Assembly (NCBI GenBank): GCA_006386115.1 | Contig: VFIW01000003.1 | Location: 1 to 64,000, forward strand | From: Globisporangium splendens | Lineage: Eukaryota; Oomycota; Peronosporomycetes; Pythiales; Pythiaceae | Reading direction: 5' to 3' | Length of the DNA stretch: 64,000 nt | Shown: one piece after another, positions 9,326-19,333 of the stretch | How the letters are laid out: each line of letters begins with the position of its first letter | How positions within the stretch are numbered: position 1 is the stretch's first letter | Made by a program: the position numbers and the translations under genes | Notes under the pieces: generated by a model | The model's database searches: none | What the model was told of the DNA's origin: nothing | What the model saw: only the letters and a program-made list of their open reading frames with translations

Positions 9326-9886
9326 TCACACCTCCACACAACACGCTTTATCACGCGCCCCCATCAACCGTTCCAACTCGCTGGAGTTCGGCGCAGGTCC
9401 ATCGCCGGCACGACCAAGCACATACATAAACGGCACTTGACAAACGGTGATTGCGATGTCCGTGGTTGCCTGCAGTGCGAGGGTCCATGTATCCCGCCCT
9501 AGCGCAACTTGTAGGTTTAACTCCAGTCCCAGCCGCTGGCGCATCTCGTGAACTCCAAATGCAAGAAACCAAAAGTGGATCAACGCCGCGAGTATCCAGC
9601 AACCCAGTGTCTGCAGCGCAGAGATCCGATGATTGTATCGCGCGGCATACAAACCAGCACCTCCGCCGTACAGCAAGCAAAGAATCCACATCACAAACAC
9701 AACATCTGCAAGCAAGCTCGGATGAAATTGGCGTGCTGTGAAGACGCCCCAATATATGGAGCCAACACACACGGCGAGCAACAGCATGTGCACCGAGACG
9801 AGTCCAAATAACACGCGACTGCACTTTGCATTCACGAGGCTGGAAGCTGGGCAGGAGACGCGATTCTGGAGGCTCGGCATTCTCAC
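9326..9886 (-). CDS. Small multi-pass membrane protein, function unknown
   Basis: A 186-residue frame. After a short N-terminal region with three cysteines there are about four hydrophobic helices: around residues 26-48 (FGLVSVHMLLLAVCVGSIYWG), 58-80 (LADVVFVMWILCLLYGGGAG), 90-112 (LGCWILAALIHFWFLAFGV) and 130-155 (weaker). The C-terminus is polar. Overlapping frames in other registers are Arg/Cys-rich and look like shadows. No family was recognised. The hydrophobic periodicity favours a real gene or a recent relic; a second ATG two codons in would also serve as start. Confidence 0.5.
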   Translation of the reverse strand: MRMPSLQNRVSCPASSLVNAKCSRVLFGLVSVHMLLLAVCVGSIYWGVFTARQFHPSLLADVVFVMWILCLLYGGGAGLYAARYNHRISALQTLGCWILAALIHFWFLAFGVHEMRQRLGLELNLQVALGRDTWTLALQATTDIAITVCQVPFMYVLGRAGDGPAPNSSELERLMGARDKACCVEV

Positions 9887-10774
9887 AGTGGCACTCGGGT
9901 CTCGCGAAGACTTCAGGGAGATGGAACGAGCTTGCGAACGAGAGAGAATTCGTTGTCACGAGCCAAACCCGAGGCGCGCCAAGAGAAAGAAGCATTGCAA
10001 CGTGAACCGGATCTTACGAGGTTTAGAAAAGATCATGCCTGTGTACCACGTGGGTGCAGCACGAGACGTTTCTTTTCGGCTAGAGGGTGCATGATTTTTC
10101 GACGCTTTGTCTTGAGGTTTGCATGGATGCGAGAGATAAGGGAAGAGGAGCAAAAGGAGAAGAGGTGATGCAAAAGGGTGGAAGAAACGCAGGTGAGGGT
10201 ATGTCTACCATGGTCTGCGACTAAATAAAGTAGGTCTTAACAAGCAGAAAATTTATCATAGCAGCGTTTTTCTATGAATGCGCAAATCATGCACTGATAG
10301 AAGTTAGTCAACTGAGATGAGTGAGAGAATTAATGGTAGCCGCCTTTCGCCGCGAAAAATGCGAGGCGTCCATCTCACTCCTGGCAAAATTCCATCGCTG
10401 CCAGCCACACGTGCTGATGCTGGCGGGAACAAAATGTCTACTCGACCTCTGGTTTCTTCTTCTGCTGCTGTTAAATCCGCGATTGGACTCGGCGACGGCG
10501 AAAGACGCGAATGGCATTTCGCAGCACAGACACGCGGAAGTGGCCTTCACCCCTGCGTGATTGTGCCTCCAGCGCACACGGCGAGAATGGATCCGCGGAA
10601 ACACCATTTCGTGATTGCGCCATGGCGTTGGACGAACCTACGGCAGTATCTTCGAATTGTGTTCGGACTGCAGATTGTGGGCTCACTGCCTTCAACCTTT
10701 CACAAGAGCAGCTCCTCGCCACCCTCGTCAGCTGATGAAATGGAGGGTGCGGCTGGATTTAGCTCACGTCTGTA
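9887..10774. other. Intergenic, nothing recognised
   Basis: Several short ORFs on both strands (for example + 10317-10775) are basic and lack family motifs. I do not call them genes. Confidence 0.35.
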
Positions 10775-11209
10775 GCTCACGAAGGCAGCAGGTCACGTGC
10801 ATCCACATGCGCTTCAAGCGCGCCATAGCCTCCGCCTCCAAGTACACGAGCGCATCAACGCCCTTCTTCATCTTCTTCTCCTCCTTCATTGAAGAAGCAG
10901 GTCTTCATGCAGTTCGCCGCGACGAAAGAACGGATAGTCGTCGTCAAGCAGTTTTCGGAAAGATCGCTCGAGTCGGTTCGCATTGTACGACGTGCTGCTG
11001 TCACTTCCCTTCACTGTGGCTGGGAAAGTGTACACCACACGGAACGAGTACGTGTGCATGCGGACGTCCATGGGACTCAATCGGATCATTTGCCACGAAG
11101 TGACCGCTTTCGAGTGGATAAGCGGCTCGCATTGCGTCAAGGTAGCCCCGAGAACATCAGCAGATTTCACCATGCTTGATAATGAGCCCTCACCTGCAGC
11201 GAGAACCAA
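10775..11209 (-). pseudogene. BAHD acyltransferase relic with large internal deletion
   Basis: The first part (about 10886-11209) reads IRLSPMDVRMHTYSFRVVYT and LERSFRKLLDDDYPFFRRGE, matching the N-terminal ~60 residues of the two intact BAHD genes here (LSPMDATMS..GFTVLYVFPP, LEKLHGAFQRLVEEEY). Shortly after an in-frame TGA (10885-10887), another frame (about 10780-10850) reads GVDALVYLEAEAMARLKRMW, matching their C-terminus (GLDLLVLLEANAMERLVKLW). About 320 central codons, including the HxxxD active site, are missing. It is more diverged than the two intact copies, so it is an older paralogue. Confidence 0.65.
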
Positions 11210-12651
11210 AGTGGTCGATCGATTGGGTCTATATTCTCAAGAGCAATGGCACTGGACACTGATCGCGACACCCGTTTCCAACTCTCTTCAGACTCGAGGT
11301 GGCTTTTCATGCGCCTTCCAGGTTTTCCTTTCGAAAATGGAAAGATAAGCGCACGAATGTGGGATCCCCGACTAAACTGCAACAAAGATTCTTCTAAGGT
11401 TCTCGTGGTTGTTCGTTCGTTCATCCAGCCAAGCAGCCATTCAGCACTCGGAACGATCGGAGCACTTGGCGCACAGCGCAAACGCACTCGCATTCCATCC
11501 GCGACCGCAGTGATGCTTTGGTGCAGTTGTTAGCGCTGCTACTTGAAATTGAACGGCACCTAATAAAAAAGACGAGTAAATAGCCGACTTCTTGCTGATG
11601 CCCACGCATCGACAACTGCGCGTTTTGAGGAGTATCAACACGGCAAAAACAATGAAAGAGATCGTCTCCAGAGCACTTTCTCTCGCAGTTGAGCGTATGC
11701 GCTGCTTTCCGCTTCTTCTGGTCAGAAAAACAACCGATACCATGCCTTCTTCTGCGTGTTGTCGCTTATGCAGCCGGACACTTCCATCGCCCAGACGATG
11801 AACGTGTCCCACACGCCAACGCGGTCGATTACGCGCCAGACTGTGAAGCGAGAGCGTGCAGACACAGTGGCCATCGTCCTATGCAATCATCAGTCCAATG
11901 CGGGGCACCAATGGATCGAAACTCATGGGCGGGGAACTACGTACGTAGAGCAGCGCGGCTGCTGGCTTGTAGCGAGACGACTTGCTCCGCGTGGACAGCG
12001 GCGGTAAGACGCCCGTGGAAGTTCGCTCGGCCTCGTCGATGCACGGCTTCCTCCGCACTACGTAAAGCTATGTACGCTGGGTCTGCCTCTGGTTCAGCTA
12101 AGGCTGTCTTGAGTTCATGCACTTGCTTTCCAAGCGCGCGAAGGTCACGGTGCGCGTGAGAGGCTCTTCGCACGCCAAGTGCATCGTGGCCACCGTTTCC
12201 ATCCGACGCGGGTTTGGCAAATTTCCATTGTGTTGCGGTGCGAGTGAGTGTGCTTATCGTGTGAATGTGGAGGCGAGAAATGCCCAAATGGCAGGGAATA
12301 GCGCCGTTCCGCGCGCCTGCATACGTCAGCTACTCTCACTGGTCATTCTCTCGCAATTCCTTTCTCTCTCTCTGACGTCCGACTTCAAGAGGAATGCACA
12401 CTTAAGGTACTGCAATTCGCTATATCTGCGTATTTTGAATTTGCCATTGATGTTGGCAACTTGGGTCATCAAAGCGCAATTTGTGAACTGCGACCTTCGT
12501 CTGGGTATCTGATTCTCCAGACGCATATCTGATTCCATTTTCAGATGCCAACTTGGCACAAGGAACATGCTCGCACTCTTCCGATTGGCTCACAAGGTGC
12601 GGCACATTGAGCATGTAGACGATGCTTCCGGTAATCTAGCATCGCAATGCT
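11210..12651. other. Intergenic with a weak coding-like relic
   Basis: Mostly no signal. On the - strand around 11940-12180, a frame reads DLRALGKQVHELKTALAEPE followed by a charged, Ala-rich helix. It resembles the helical N-terminal part of large oomycete-specific regulator/START-type proteins, but it is short, breaks off into other frames and is not called as a gene. Confidence 0.25.
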
Positions 12652-12666
12652 GCATTTCCGCATTTG
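12652..12666 (+). promoter_or_regulatory. Possible oomycete initiator/FPR before BAHD gene 1
   Basis: GCATTTCCGCATTTG resembles the initiator (CATTYY) plus FPR (CAWTTT) arrangement with one extra base. It lies about 55-70 bp before the ATG at 12721. Confidence 0.3.
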
Positions 12667-12720
12667 ATCAGCAAGTGCAGACACACAAAGACGTCCCGAT
12701 TACCCATATCTGCCGCCGAG

Positions 12721-14043
12721 ATGCCGTCTTCAACCGCTGACGCCACACTAATCCCGTTGTCGCCGATGGACGCTACCATGAGCACGATCGGGTTCACGGT
12801 GCTCTATGTGTTTCCTCCTGCTTCTCCCGACGCCAAGGCGTTCGATCTCGAGAAGCTCCACGGCGCGTTCCAGCGCCTCGTCGAAGAAGAATACTGCATT
12901 CTGCTAGGCGAAGAGCACATCGACCCTGTGACTGGCGTCGTGAGCGTCAAGCAGACTCCCGAGGCTGTCGCGAAAGGCGCCTCGATCGCTATTCCGTTTG
13001 AAAAAGTGGCGAAGCATGAGGACACGGCGGACGATGTGATCGAGTCACTGGCCATGAGCTTCATGCCGATCCGCGAGCCAACACAATTGGTCACGATCAA
13101 AGCCACGGCGCTGAGAGATGGCGGTCTCGTGCTCGGCGTGAACATGAGCCACTGTCTGTTGGACGGCGAAGGCATGTTCACGTTCATGAAGTCGTGGGGC
13201 GAGTTCTATCGCGGGCTCACGAGTGATGAGCGAACGACGATCTGCCACGACCGGAGCTTGCTGGCGTCTCGAGGCACTGGCGCATTGCTGCCGCACCCCG
13301 AGTTCAAAGTGAAGCAGCCAGCGCCAGTGAGCTCCAAAGAAGCTCCTGTAGAATCGACTGCACCGCCACCAGTACCACCGACGTTTCCAGCCACGACGCA
13401 GCACGTGTTCCACGTCACTCCTGAACACATGAAGCGAATCAAGGCGATTACATCTGCTGGACTCACCGATGGGTACGTGAGCACAACGGACGCGTTGACT
13501 GCGCTGTTTGTCATCCTCATCACGCAAGCTCGCGGCCATGGACAGGATGTGCGGTTTACGACGGGTGTGAATGCGCGCAAACGTTTTACGCCGCCATTAC
13601 CAGCGAATTATGCGGGTAACGTCATTTTCAATGCGTTCTCGTTGTACACTGCGGATGAGCTCAGTGTTCTTAGCGAAGACGCGATCCAGAGCATCGCGAA
13701 ACGCGTGCGTGAGTCCATTCTGAGACGCGACGACGAGTATTTGCGCGACGCGATCGAGTTCCTTTCGTCACAAGGTAATCTGATGGACGTGTCTGTTGGC
13801 ACGAACTTCTTCTTTGGCCCCGACCTCATGTTCACTTCGTGGGCAAACCTTGGCATGTATGACGCCAAATTCGAGACCACGCCGTGGTTTGTCGGTCCTC
13901 CGAAGCTTCCAGTGTGCGACGGCATGATGGTGTTCCTCGAGGGCATCCGCGGCGCCAGTGGGCTCGATCTTCTGGTGCTTCTCGAGGCCAACGCGATGGA
14001 GCGACTCGTGAAGCTGTGGGAGGAGGTGCCGTTCTGGAACTAA
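12721..14043 (+). CDS. BAHD-family acyltransferase, copy 1
   Basis: 440 residues, the usual BAHD length (430-460). BAHD enzymes move an acyl group from acyl-CoA to an alcohol or amine. The HxxxD active-site motif is present as HCLLDG (His144, Asp148). The structural DFGWG motif region is recognisable by context (TSWANLGMYDAKF then TPWFV), but the DFGWG residues themselves read AKFET. The - strand paralogue at 37414-38736 has exactly the same length and high identity. I chose ATG 12721 because the upstream ATG of the open frame (12664) has no counterpart in copy 2, and the ATG equivalent to 12721 is shared. The substrate is unknown; trichothecene/anthranilate-type transferases are alternative family names. 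Confidence 0.85.
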   Translation: MPSSTADATLIPLSPMDATMSTIGFTVLYVFPPASPDAKAFDLEKLHGAFQRLVEEEYCILLGEEHIDPVTGVVSVKQTPEAVAKGASIAIPFEKVAKHEDTADDVIESLAMSFMPIREPTQLVTIKATALRDGGLVLGVNMSHCLLDGEGMFTFMKSWGEFYRGLTSDERTTICHDRSLLASRGTGALLPHPEFKVKQPAPVSSKEAPVESTAPPPVPPTFPATTQHVFHVTPEHMKRIKAITSAGLTDGYVSTTDALTALFVILITQARGHGQDVRFTTGVNARKRFTPPLPANYAGNVIFNAFSLYTADELSVLSEDAIQSIAKRVRESILRRDDEYLRDAIEFLSSQGNLMDVSVGTNFFFGPDLMFTSWANLGMYDAKFETTPWFVGPPKLPVCDGMMVFLEGIRGASGLDLLVLLEANAMERLVKLWEEVPFWN

Positions 14044-14726
14044 GTGGAGTTTGAGGAATTCCGTCAACTTGTGCATGTCGCAGCTACCGTTTGCATCGCA
14101 ATAATCTCTCGAGTTTTGAGACAGCAGTCAGTCATCTCGAATGAGCCTTGGCAAATAGACTTTGACAATAAAGTTGCATTTGCTTCATTCAAAAGGGTGA
14201 AATATGCATAGTAGTATCTAGCGCTTTCTTTTTTTACTGCAGTTTTTGTCGCTAGATTTGGAGACACCTCGCCAAATCAGGCAACAAATAAGAGGTGTCG
14301 CCAAACCTATTTCTGGAGTTGTTGGCTTGACAAAAGCAGGATTAGATTTTGTGGTCGACTTGGTGTGAGGATTTGCAACGACTACGGTGGGAAAGTGTTT
14401 TTCAAAGAGCACATTGTCCTGCTTTAAACGCCTTTAAAAGTGAGCAGATAAAGAGACTCGGCGGTGAATGTCTATGGGAATCAGACAGGCAAAATCGAAG
14501 AATCCTTTACAGATCAATCTGAGACCAGTTCACATAAAAGGTCACGCAGGAAAATCCGATATGGTCTTGTGGTGATCACGTACCACACCAAAGAGATCAC
14601 ATGGTGGTCATATCTCCGCCATTCGTTTCCTGCAGTTCATTAGTAAGACCCCTTCACACAGAACAATAGGAGCCTTACCAACACAACTCGTTTTACCACC
14701 TGGCCCCCACAAGCCTCCAGCACGTT
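14044..14726. other. Downstream region, no gene
   Basis: Homology with the downstream side of BAHD copy 2 continues only for a few tens of bases (the shared GGAGTTTGAGGAATTCCGTC). Beyond that nothing is recognised. It probably contains the left end of the MULE element, but no terminal inverted repeat could be matched by eye. Confidence 0.35.
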
Positions 14727-16725
14727 TTGACCATGGCGGCCTCTCCAGCCAATGCCAAGCCCAAGGGACCGCCTCGATTACCACGCCGCCACCTACAAAG
14801 AGAGACGCGCGAGCACGCCGCAGCACCATCCGCCTTGCCCACCAAAAAATGCGTGCGATCAACTTCACAACGACAACCGGCAGCTGACAAAGAGACGAGC
14901 AACCAACCATGCCCTGGTTGGCGCGTTCGATGGACCAACTCCACCAATTGAACTGCCCACACGACACTGTGCGCCACTGACCGCCTCCGTGTCGCCTAGA
15001 TCAACCAGCGCTGTACCAGCGTCACGCCGGCCACCACCAACACTCAGCGGGAAGGGCAATAGTGTCGTGGCGGACTCGTTCACCATGTCACTGAGTCCAT
15101 CGCCAGCACCACATACTGTTCAACAGTGTGGCACACAGAAGAGGAGGTAACAAGGTAACACTACGACAAGTAATGAAGGCATGGCGCCGAAGAAAAAAGC
15201 GAGGGACGGGCGCACGAAGATTTACATTGGCGGCTACGAGTACACAAGAGCGGACATCACGAGCGTGAAAATCTCGTACAGATGTAGCTTTTACAGAAGC
15301 CAGGAGTGTCCGGGAAAAATCGAATTTTTCAGTTCAATTATGGATTATGATTTCGAAGACATGGTTGAACGTGTGTGTGCCCCTCCATCACGTCCATCTC
15401 TCAACGGTCGCGCTGCAAGTGAAACGCACGACGTTACTGCTGCTGTGAAACGAGAAGTCGATCGTCTTGCAGTTGCTGGCACGTCTACGCCGCAACAGAT
15501 ATGGGACTCGGTGCGCGATTCATTTTACGCCAGAGACGACGACTTGGTGATATGAGGTCTTTCGTGCACGCAGGCTATCAAGAGGATTCATCGCGCACGT
15601 GCCATCCATTTTGACAGGGACATGCATGGGCGGGTGGAAGTGCCGCCTCTCTCAAACGTGAGAGGTTCCGATTTGAGCTTCTTTCAGTTCCAGCATGTGT
15701 GGCACGACAAGAAGAGCAAGAACGATAACCACCTTGATCGAGTTATTGGATGGGCGCATCCAGCGTTGTTAAACTTGCTTCGCTACGAGAAGGTCACTTT
15801 GTTTATTGATGGCACTTTCAGGTGCGTGCCGCCGAAGTTCAAGCAGCGTGTCGTCGTCATGCTTTACGACCGCAGCACGAAGTGCCACATTCCAGTGTTC
15901 TTTGTGCTTTACACGTCGAAGCCATTCGACACGTATTGGAACCTCCTGCAGTTTATTACAAACGCCTGCGGTGAGAAGATTTCCCCGAAAGAAGTGATCT
16001 GCGATTTTGAGTCTGCACTTATCCAGGCTGTTCGAGATTGGTGTCCCGAGACCCGAATCATAGGGTACCTTTTTCACTTTAAACAGGCGTGTAGAAGGAA
16101 AATGAAGAAGCACCGGCTGCCGCAGGCGGAGTCAAGCATCGCCATGGAACCAGGCGTCCTCGATATGTTGACGGTCGTTGAACAAGAAAAGATTCCAAAA
16201 CAAGGCGTTGCGTGGGTGAAATGCAAGGTTCGCGAGCGTTGCAACGAAGTCGGCATCAAGTATTCGAGGAAGAAGTGAAAGCTTTTTTGGGCGTACTTTC
16301 AGCAAGCGTGGATCAAGAACCTATCTCCCGAGTTTTGGAATGTGCGTGACGTCCGAAATGACCTAGTGTCTCGCACTGACAACCCGCTCGAGCGGTTCAA
16401 CAGAGAGTTGAATGTGGCATTCACCGCACCACACCCTTCTCTGCCTCGCTTCGTCCAAACAATAGAAGAATTATCTCGTCGCTTCGTTCGCCTCCGTGAT
16501 GATATTGCAAGTGGGCGAGCTGATGCGCCAAAGAGAAGTTCTCGCTTCGAACTCCCTCAAGCCGTTGTACTGCCTGATATCGAACCGGCCAGCGAAAGCT
16601 CCGAAGACGATGAATGTTGCAGCATTGACAGTTCTACGGTAGATGCCAGTGATAACAGTGCAAGCGACGTCGAAGTAGGTACGTGCTTTGACTGTGAGGG
16701 CGAAATTGATATTGAGTATGTTTAA
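14727..16725 (+). pseudogene. MULE-type DNA transposon, decayed transposase
   Basis: The frame from 15181 to 16725 is continuous apart from TGA at 15553-15555 and TGA at 16276-16278. The N-terminal part has a FLYWCH-like fold (SVKISYRCSFYRSQECPGKI). The core has the MULE DDE elements: FIDGTFRCVPPKF (first D), a VFFVLYTSKPFDTYW segment, ICDFESALIQAV (second D), then GYLFHFKQACRRK. The C-terminal part has TDNPLERFNRELN, typical of the end of MULE transposases, and an acidic tail. Upstream, 14752-15150 is in the same frame and could be an N-terminal extension after another stop. Without the stops it would be a Mutator-superfamily transposase; as it stands it is inactive. Confidence 0.8.
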
Positions 16726-17010
16726 TGCACTTAATACACTATTTTGTGTGTCTAATATGCAACTTTGCCGCAAAGTTGATTTGCTCAATCGTCTTGGTCA
16801 CAGATTGACCACATCTAATTGAGTGCCACAGATCACGAATTGGTCACGTGATCTGTTTGTGTGGACTGATCAGGAGTGGACCTGTAATGGACCTTACCGG
16901 CAAAATTTCTGTACTGAATTGTGTTATCATATATTCATGTGAATGTCACTTGTGGACGTGAATGATGGTCAAGTGAGGAAGCCTTTGCTGGTGAAGTATC
17001 ATGCAGTGGT
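16726..17010. other. Gap between MULE and duplicated segment
   Basis: A short palindrome-rich stretch (for example GATCACGAATTGGTCACGTGATC around 16831-16853) may belong to the MULE's right end. No gene. Confidence 0.35.
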
Positions 17011-17033
17011 TGAGGTGCACAAACGCGGAAGTA

Positions 17034-17330
17034 GCACGAACACAAGAAGTCCAGAACCAGGAGCAGCCACGACTATAACCATCGGCGCAATCGCATTCAC
17101 CAGCGCCAAGTTGCATCACAATTCCGCATTCATGCCGCCACAAGCGATCCACACGCCAATGGTGATCGTGTCTGCAAGCGCAAGGATTCCGAGGAAAGAG
17201 CAGGGTCATTCTGTATATCACCACTACCACCCCAGAAACAGTCCTACGCCACATAGAGAAGTACAAGCACGAAACCTTCTGTACTGCATCGATGCAACAA
17301 ATACAGCCAGCGATTGAAGCTTAGGACTTA
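17034..17330 (-). pseudogene. Membrane-protein relic (arm A)
   Basis: Read on the - strand, one frame gives a hydrophobic run with ILALADTITIGVWIACGGMN and LALVNAIAPMVIVVAAPGSG, like two transmembrane helices, then breaks into other frames. In this arm a TGA interrupts it between the two helices; the matching codon in arm B is TGG. The family was not recognised. Confidence 0.25.
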
Positions 17331-18048
17331 GGTTGGAGAGTCGCCGTCATACATCCAATCGATCCACTTGCATTTTCGCTTGTTGGTGCTCCATTGCAGA
17401 AGTGGTTGCGCTTCTGCTCGTTCTTCTCTGAGCACGCCATGGATATGGCCGCACGACACTTTCAATCAGCATAACGACTCACCTTCTTGTGTGGACTTTC
17501 CATGTCTTGCAAATTGACCATTCCAAGAGCGACGGTGAGTGCTGTTCTCTCTTGCATCTACCAAAACTTGATCTCTCTTGCGCCTACCGAAACTTGAGTG
17601 CTGCAAGCGCTTCGTCAGACGGCAAAACGCACTGGCATGTCAGGCTTCAATGTGTGCTGCGCATGGAATCTGCTGCAGGGTCCGTGGACTCCAGTAATCT
17701 GCCAGCAGCACTCTAAACCTCAATCAGCATTTAATCGCCATTCCCCCTCTGCTTCGGGTTGAGTACCTCGGATGATGCGCTCAATGGCAAGAGTCAACGT
17801 GGTCGCACACCATCAGACTGAATACCTTTCGATATTTCGTGGCATGCAAACGAACAAGAAGGCGGTACTGACCCTGTTTTGTGTTGCAGGAACTAGTACT
17901 CAACAAAACCCCATTGCGAAGTGTGCGGTAGCGGGAAATGACCTTCGTCCACTCATCAAATCACTGACTGGCTCTGTGACGTGTGGCATGTGCTTTTTTC
18001 AGCGAATTGCGGGACGAGGCTCGTCGCTGACCTTAACCAGTGAACGAA
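17331..18048. other. Duplicated non-coding stretch in arm A
   Basis: Short ORFs (17489-17716, 17772-18089) have exact counterparts in arm B because of the duplication, not necessarily because they are genes. No motif was seen. Confidence 0.3.
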
Positions 18049-18064
18049 CCTCATTCCGCGATTT
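18049..18064 (+). promoter_or_regulatory. Oomycete core promoter before elicitin-like sequence
   Basis: CCTCATTCCGCGATTT matches the oomycete initiator+FPR consensus GCTCATTYYNCAWTTT at 14 of 16 positions by eye. It lies 43-58 bp before ATG 18107 and is present in both arms. Confidence 0.5.
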
Positions 18065-18106
18065 GCCAGCCATCACTCACATCACCTAGCGCACTGCAAT
18101 AGCCCC

Positions 18107-18494
18107 ATGAAGACTGCTCTGTTCACTGCTGCATCCACGCTACTGCTCACGCTCCACCACGCAGCGTTCGCTGCCGTGTGTATGCAAGATCAAGTCGTCG
18201 CGATCGAAACTTTTGAAGAAAAAGACGCTGGTGAGTGACGTGTGCAAGAGCTTCGTGCTGATCCGAGTATGCGTGGACGAGACGTGCTTAGCGGTCATTG
18301 ATGCCATGCAAGCTAATCCTTATGCATACTCAATTTGCCGCGTGAACGGCGTCGCGCGAAGCTTCCAGTGGCTGGGGTACAATTTGGAAATCGAGCCAGT
18401 CGATTCCACGGTCTGTCTGTTGCTGAAAGCTTTCGGTGCGAGCTGCAACACTGCACTTCAGAGAAATCTGGCGACATCCACTCCTCGTTTATAA
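18107..18494 (+). pseudogene. Elicitin-like gene, frameshifted (arm A)
   Basis: ATG 18107 opens a typical signal peptide (MKTALFTAASTLLLTLHHAAF) ending before AAVC. That frame stops after 43 codons (TGA 18236-18238). The +1 frame continues from about 18190 to 18494 with an elicitin-like cysteine order: VCKSF, then RVCVDETC with the diagnostic C-x4-C spacing, SIC and later cysteines. The spacing between the second and third cysteines is shorter than in classical elicitins. Elicitins are secreted sterol/lipid-carrier proteins of oomycetes. The same frame change occurs in arm B, so it predates the duplication. An unusual intron is a less likely explanation. Confidence 0.5.
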
Positions 18495-19011
18495 TTCGTG
18501 CCGTTGATCATCCCCCGTGGGATATACCCGCAATGATGGACCGCAAAGGTACCTCTTGGCGTTGTCTTGTGCACGCTTCGTGGAAGATTGATGAGCAAGT
18601 AATGTGGGGATACATATATAAAAAAGAAAGATTGACTGACATTCGTGTCCTTTTCTCGAAATGATCGCTTCAAGTGTACTGAGAATGAGATAAAGTAATT
18701 CGTCTTACGTGCGCAACTTAGCGGCAATTGTTTCATCAGCTGTGGTTTCGAAAGTGATTCTTTACAACACGAGAACACCGTCACAGTCTGTCTGTTCGAG
18801 AAGCGATCGCACACAACTTCGAAGCTTTCTCATCAGGTAAAATTTGAACATTCGTCCTTCCACTCTTGTGAAACCACGCGGTTGAACAGTTGTCCAAGTG
18901 TGACGGATGCCTAACTCCCACTTATACAGTACCGCCTCCTCCGAGTTCTATTGTCCAGAGCGCTAGGAGGGCAAGACACCGGGATTCTCTGTGTCTGGCA
19001 CGCCGCGAAAG

Positions 19012-19027
19012 ACTCATTCCACAATCT
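19012..19027 (+). promoter_or_regulatory. Oomycete core promoter of truncated elicitin (arm A)
   Basis: ACTCATTCCACAATCT matches the initiator+FPR consensus at 14 of 16 positions. It is identical to the promoter of the intact elicitin gene at 40125 and lies 68-83 bp before ATG 19095. Confidence 0.5.
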
Positions 19028-19094
19028 GCCTCGTGACCCGCAAGCGATCGATCGTCCAAGCTGTCCCCAGAAGCAAATACCTCTTCCCACCGTT

Positions 19095-19256
19095 ATGGAA
19101 GCGTCGTCCGTGTCCGTCCTGGCCGCCACTCTCTTGGTCTCGATGCGCTCAACCACTTTTTCTGCATTGGCGTGTCCGCATGACACGTCTCCGTTTGTGG
19201 TTCCACAGAGGCAAAGACTCACTTGGAGTGCAACAATGGACTCGTCTCTGATGTGA
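19095..19256 (+). pseudogene. Elicitin-like gene truncated after the signal peptide
   Basis: ATG 19095 gives MEASSVSVLAATLLVS, nearly identical to the signal peptide of the intact gene at 39751-40125. After about 17 codons the homology ends abruptly at the edge of the duplicated arm and the frame runs into unrelated sequence for 53 codons in total. None of the six elicitin cysteine contexts remains. Promoter and ATG are intact, so a short nonfunctional transcript is possible. Confidence 0.75.
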
Positions 19257-19333
19257 AATTAACATCGTTGCCATGAAATTGCAATTTTGTGCCTGACTTC
19301 AAAGCGAAATATATCGCGTTGGCAATTGTTAGC

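Larger units (their letters stand above)
17011..19146 (+). repeat. Inverted duplication, arm A (~2.1 kb)
   Basis: It is nearly identical, in reverse orientation, to 40076-42209. The arms begin together at GAGGTGCACAAACGCGG and diverge just inside the signal peptide of an elicitin-like gene. Only scattered single-base differences are seen, so the duplication is recent. The segment holds a degenerate hydrophobic-protein relic (about 17040-17300), a frameshifted elicitin-like sequence (18107-18494) and the promoter and signal peptide of a second elicitin-like gene (19012-19146). Confidence 0.9.

Noticed and set aside
10317..10775. 152-codon + strand ORF
   Set aside because: No motifs, basic and Ser-rich, adjoins the BAHD relic; not supported as a gene.
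15181..16725. C-to-T (RIP-like) mutation as cause of the MULE and LINE stops
   Set aside because: Any stop can be derived from CGA, CAG or CAA by one C-to-T change, so without aligned intact copies this is not informative; oomycetes are also not known for RIP.
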